This document shows, piece by piece, positions 53,755 to 55,103 of a stretch of 55,103 nucleotides of DNA. The stretch is taken from assembly GCA_030065205.1 (NCBI GenBank), contig JASJDN010000022.1:1-55103 (forward strand), read 5' to 3'. Below the pieces are notes generated by a model. It made no database searches, was not told the origin of the DNA, and saw only the letters and a program-made list of their open reading frames with translations. The stretch is from Crocosphaera sp. (GTDB taxonomy: Bacteria; Cyanobacteriota; Cyanobacteriia; Cyanobacteriales; Microcystaceae). How positions within the stretch are numbered: position 1 is the stretch's first letter; each line of letters opens with the position of its first letter. The translations under genes and the position numbers were made by a program.

Positions 53755-54153
53755 CTATTCCTTGAAGATTGATAATCCCTCAACAGAATAAGTTTGAATG
53801 GTAGAATCAATTGTCATCAAAGTCAAACTATGGTTAATCGCTTGAGCCATTAACATTCGATCAAAAGGATCTCGATGTAATAGTGGTAATTTAATCAATT
53901 GAGTAACACTTTTTTCAGATAGATCAAGATGATTAATAAAATGACGTTTTCTTTGTTTAGGAATATAAATATCAGGAGATTCAGGTAAATTAATTTTCCC
54001 TAACTGATACTTAAGAATTACCTCCCAAAGAGAAACGACACTTAAATAGACTTCATTATCAGGAATCTGAATAACAGTTCGCCATTGCGTAGGTAATCTT
54101 TGATCATTATTAATGAACCAAAGAAAAATATGGGTATCTAATAGTAATTTCAT
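53755..54153 (-). CDS. VapC-like PIN-domain toxin
   Basis: A 132-residue intact PIN protein of the Sll0205-like branch: LLLDTHIFLWFIN (Asp6), SVVSLWEVILKYQLGK (Glu), LLHRDPFDRMLMAQAI (Asp) and LMTIDSTIQTYSVEGL. An RNase toxin by family. Its start overlaps the antitoxin stop by ATGA (54150-54153). Confidence 0.93.
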   Translation of the reverse strand: MKLLLDTHIFLWFINNDQRLPTQWRTVIQIPDNEVYLSVVSLWEVILKYQLGKINLPESPDIYIPKQRKRHFINHLDLSEKSVTQLIKLPLLHRDPFDRMLMAQAINHSLTLMTIDSTIQTYSVEGLSIFKE

Positions 54154-54371
54154 ACTCCTTCAAAACTTTTTAAAACATCTTCTGGTAAAGGAGCGTCAAA
54201 ATCGTCAGGAACAATGAATTCCCCTTCACATAATCCTGATGGACGCATTTTTTCTGATGATAAAGTATCAAGTTTTTCAATATTAATTAAAACCTCTTGA
54301 CCATCAGGGACATCAAGTTCTGTTAATAATTCAATGATTTGCCCCTTTTTAATTCCCTTAACCCATGACAT
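54150..54371 (-). CDS. DUF2281-like VapB antitoxin
   Basis: A 73-residue protein: a short beta-rich start (KKGQIIELLTELDVPDGQ, then VLINIEKL) and a tail PDDFDAPLPEDVLKSFEG. The last motif is the toxin-wrapping segment typical of small antitoxins paired with Sll0205-like PIN toxins. Overlap with the toxin gene and order support the TA role. Confidence 0.85.
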   Translation of the reverse strand: MSWVKGIKKGQIIELLTELDVPDGQEVLINIEKLDTLSSEKMRPSGLCEGEFIVPDDFDAPLPEDVLKSFEGV

Positions 54372-54484
54372 AAAACTGCTCTCCTGTTATAATATTGCAA
54401 TTTATGAACTTAAGATATAATAAGTTTAGATTTTCAAAAAACATTTGGTTCAAATAAACAACAATCAAATAATATTATACAAAA

Positions 54485-54703
54485 ATGACTCAATTACTTG
54501 AAGAAGTGATCGCCAAATTAAAAGCTTTATCTGATAATGAACAAGATGCCATAGCAGCAATGATCTTAGAAGAAATTGAAGAAGAACGTCGTTGGGATAG
54601 CTCTTTTGCTCGTTCTTCCGATGTTTTAGCACAATTGGCTAATGAAGCAATGACAGAACATCAAACGGGTAAAACGGAAGCATTAGATCCTGAAACCTTA
54701 TGA
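54485..54703 (+). CDS. RelB/addiction-module-type antitoxin
   Basis: A 72-residue charged helical protein: LLEEVIAKLKALSDNEQDAI, AAMILEEIEEERRWDSSFA, SSDVLAQLANEAM and a tail GKTEALDPETL. The LSDNEQDAIAAMILEEIEEE...W...F..S...L..LA.EA pattern is that of an addiction-module component. The stop overlaps a downstream ATG (ATGA at 54700-54703), the position of a toxin gene, which is cut off. Confidence 0.8.
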   Translation: MTQLLEEVIAKLKALSDNEQDAIAAMILEEIEEERRWDSSFARSSDVLAQLANEAMTEHQTGKTEALDPETL

Positions 54704-54753
54704 AATCTTGTACAACTGCCAAATTTCCCATTATGTCATTGCGAGGGGGATGA
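54700..54753 (+). pseudogene. RelE/ParE-like toxin, truncated by repeat insertion
   Basis: ATG 54700 overlaps the antitoxin stop and reads MKSCTTAKF, like the MKSRTTxxF start of HigB/RelE toxins, then runs at codon 12-13 into the MITE-like repeat whose terminal repeat begins at 54735, with a stop at 54751-54753. The remaining toxin sequence is not found on the other side. Confidence 0.65.
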
Positions 54754-54893
54754 TTTACTAATAACCTCATTTATTTTTATTATCCCCCCGAAGCAATCTT
54801 TATGTTGTAGTTGGCTATATTTAGAGATTGCTTCGGAGGCACAAATAAGTCTGAAACTACCTTCTAGTAAAGGTTGTGCTTCCTCGCAATGAC
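54735..54893. mobile_element. MITE-like repeat, GTCATTGCGAGG family, copy 2
   Basis: A 159-bp element with the same terminal repeats as the copy at 3654-3814: GTCATTGCGAGG (54735-54746) and CCTCGCAATGAC (54882-54893). The internal CCCCCCGAAGCAATCT/AGAGATTGCTTCGGAGG arms also agree. A further left-end word (GTCATTGCGAGG) follows at 54917-54928, perhaps the start of a second, broken copy. Confidence 0.85.
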
Positions 54894-54974
54894 AGATGAG
54901 TAATGATCTCTTAATTGTCATTGCGAGGGAATTGAATCACTAATCACTTTATTGATCCTCATTACTTTATAACA

Positions 54975-55103
54975 AAACACGGGAGTGCGAAAACTCCTAT
55001 CTTTTAAGTAGGAGATGAAGCGCGACTCGGCATTTTTAAATGCCGTGAACATTCACTCATGGAAAGGCATTAAGTGATATCATGATGCCGTTGTTCTTCG
55101 ATA
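54975..55103 (+). other. Paired small hairpins at the right edge
   Basis: Two short palindromes follow one another: CTCCTA...TAGGAG near 54997-55014 and CGGCATTT/AAATGCCG at 55029-55045. Their arrangement recalls the tail of a tnpB element (a frame reads GDEARLGIFKCREHSLMERH across it), but the edge of the window prevents a decision. Confidence 0.3.

Overview
The window is chromosomal DNA of a unicellular, AT-rich, probably diazotroph-type cyanobacterium of the Crocosphaera/Cyanothece group. This is inferred from many HIP1 octamers (GCGATCGC), from cyanobacterial marker genes (sipA, a ycf37-like PSI assembly TPR gene, the light-repressed lrtA/hpf gene), and from dense small repeats and toxin-antitoxin (TA) loci typical of those genomes. 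The species is not proven by the sequence alone.

Layout. 1-1.7 kb: a duplicated Uma2-family gene (left copy frameshifted) flanking a VapBC-like TA pair whose PIN toxin is frameshifted. 1.8-6.4 kb: SirB1-like protein, GT2 glycosyltransferase, nested palindromes with an inserted MITE-like repeat, an SGNH hydrolase, a low-molecular-weight tyrosine phosphatase overlapping sipA, and a leucine-rich-repeat remnant. 6.4-14.1 kb: TPR protein, orphan MntA-like nucleotidyltransferase, EamA transporter and a very long TamB protein. 14.4-18.4 kb: a small defence island with VapBC, a single-chain restriction-modification enzyme that seems to have lost part of its C-terminal half, and a complete MntA-HepT pair. 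18.5-19.1 kb: decayed IS200/IS605 end and tRNA-Ser(GGA). 19.4-24.6 kb: phosphofructokinase with a DHOD-like gene, argF, a candidate small RNA and a DHH phosphoesterase. 24.7-26.3 kb: a stand-alone tnpB element next to another decayed right end. 26.3-31.8 kb: ABC ATPase, SDR, HAD, NDH-2-type oxidoreductase, lrtA with a long leader, and lipB. 31.8-33.8 kb: a DUF6883/DUF4926-like two-gene unit between two Uma2 genes. 33.8-41.3 kb: tgt, MOSC protein, ABC-2 permease, GAF histidine kinase, repeats, larE and a lipid kinase. 41.7-47.9 kb: ycf37-like gene, then a signalling operon (hybrid kinase, response regulator-GGDEF, periplasmic binding protein). 48-50.2 kb: two unlike pentapeptide-repeat proteins and leuD. 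50.7-53.3 kb: DegT aminotransferase, LysR regulator, crcB. 53.3-55.1 kb: a headless gene, VapBC, and a RelBE-like locus whose toxin has been cut off by a MITE-like repeat.

Housekeeping genes (pfk, argF, leuD, tgt, lipB, larE, hpf) are intact and ordinary. The unusual content lies in the spaces between them: at least five TA-type loci in different states of decay, three Uma2 genes plus a fragment, at least two families of terminal-inverted-repeat elements, several IS200/IS605 right-end relics, one intact TnpB with its putative omega-RNA end, a candidate terminator-bounded small RNA, and a glycine-pentad solenoid protein with a histidine tail. All family assignments come from motif recognition by eye; no database search was run.
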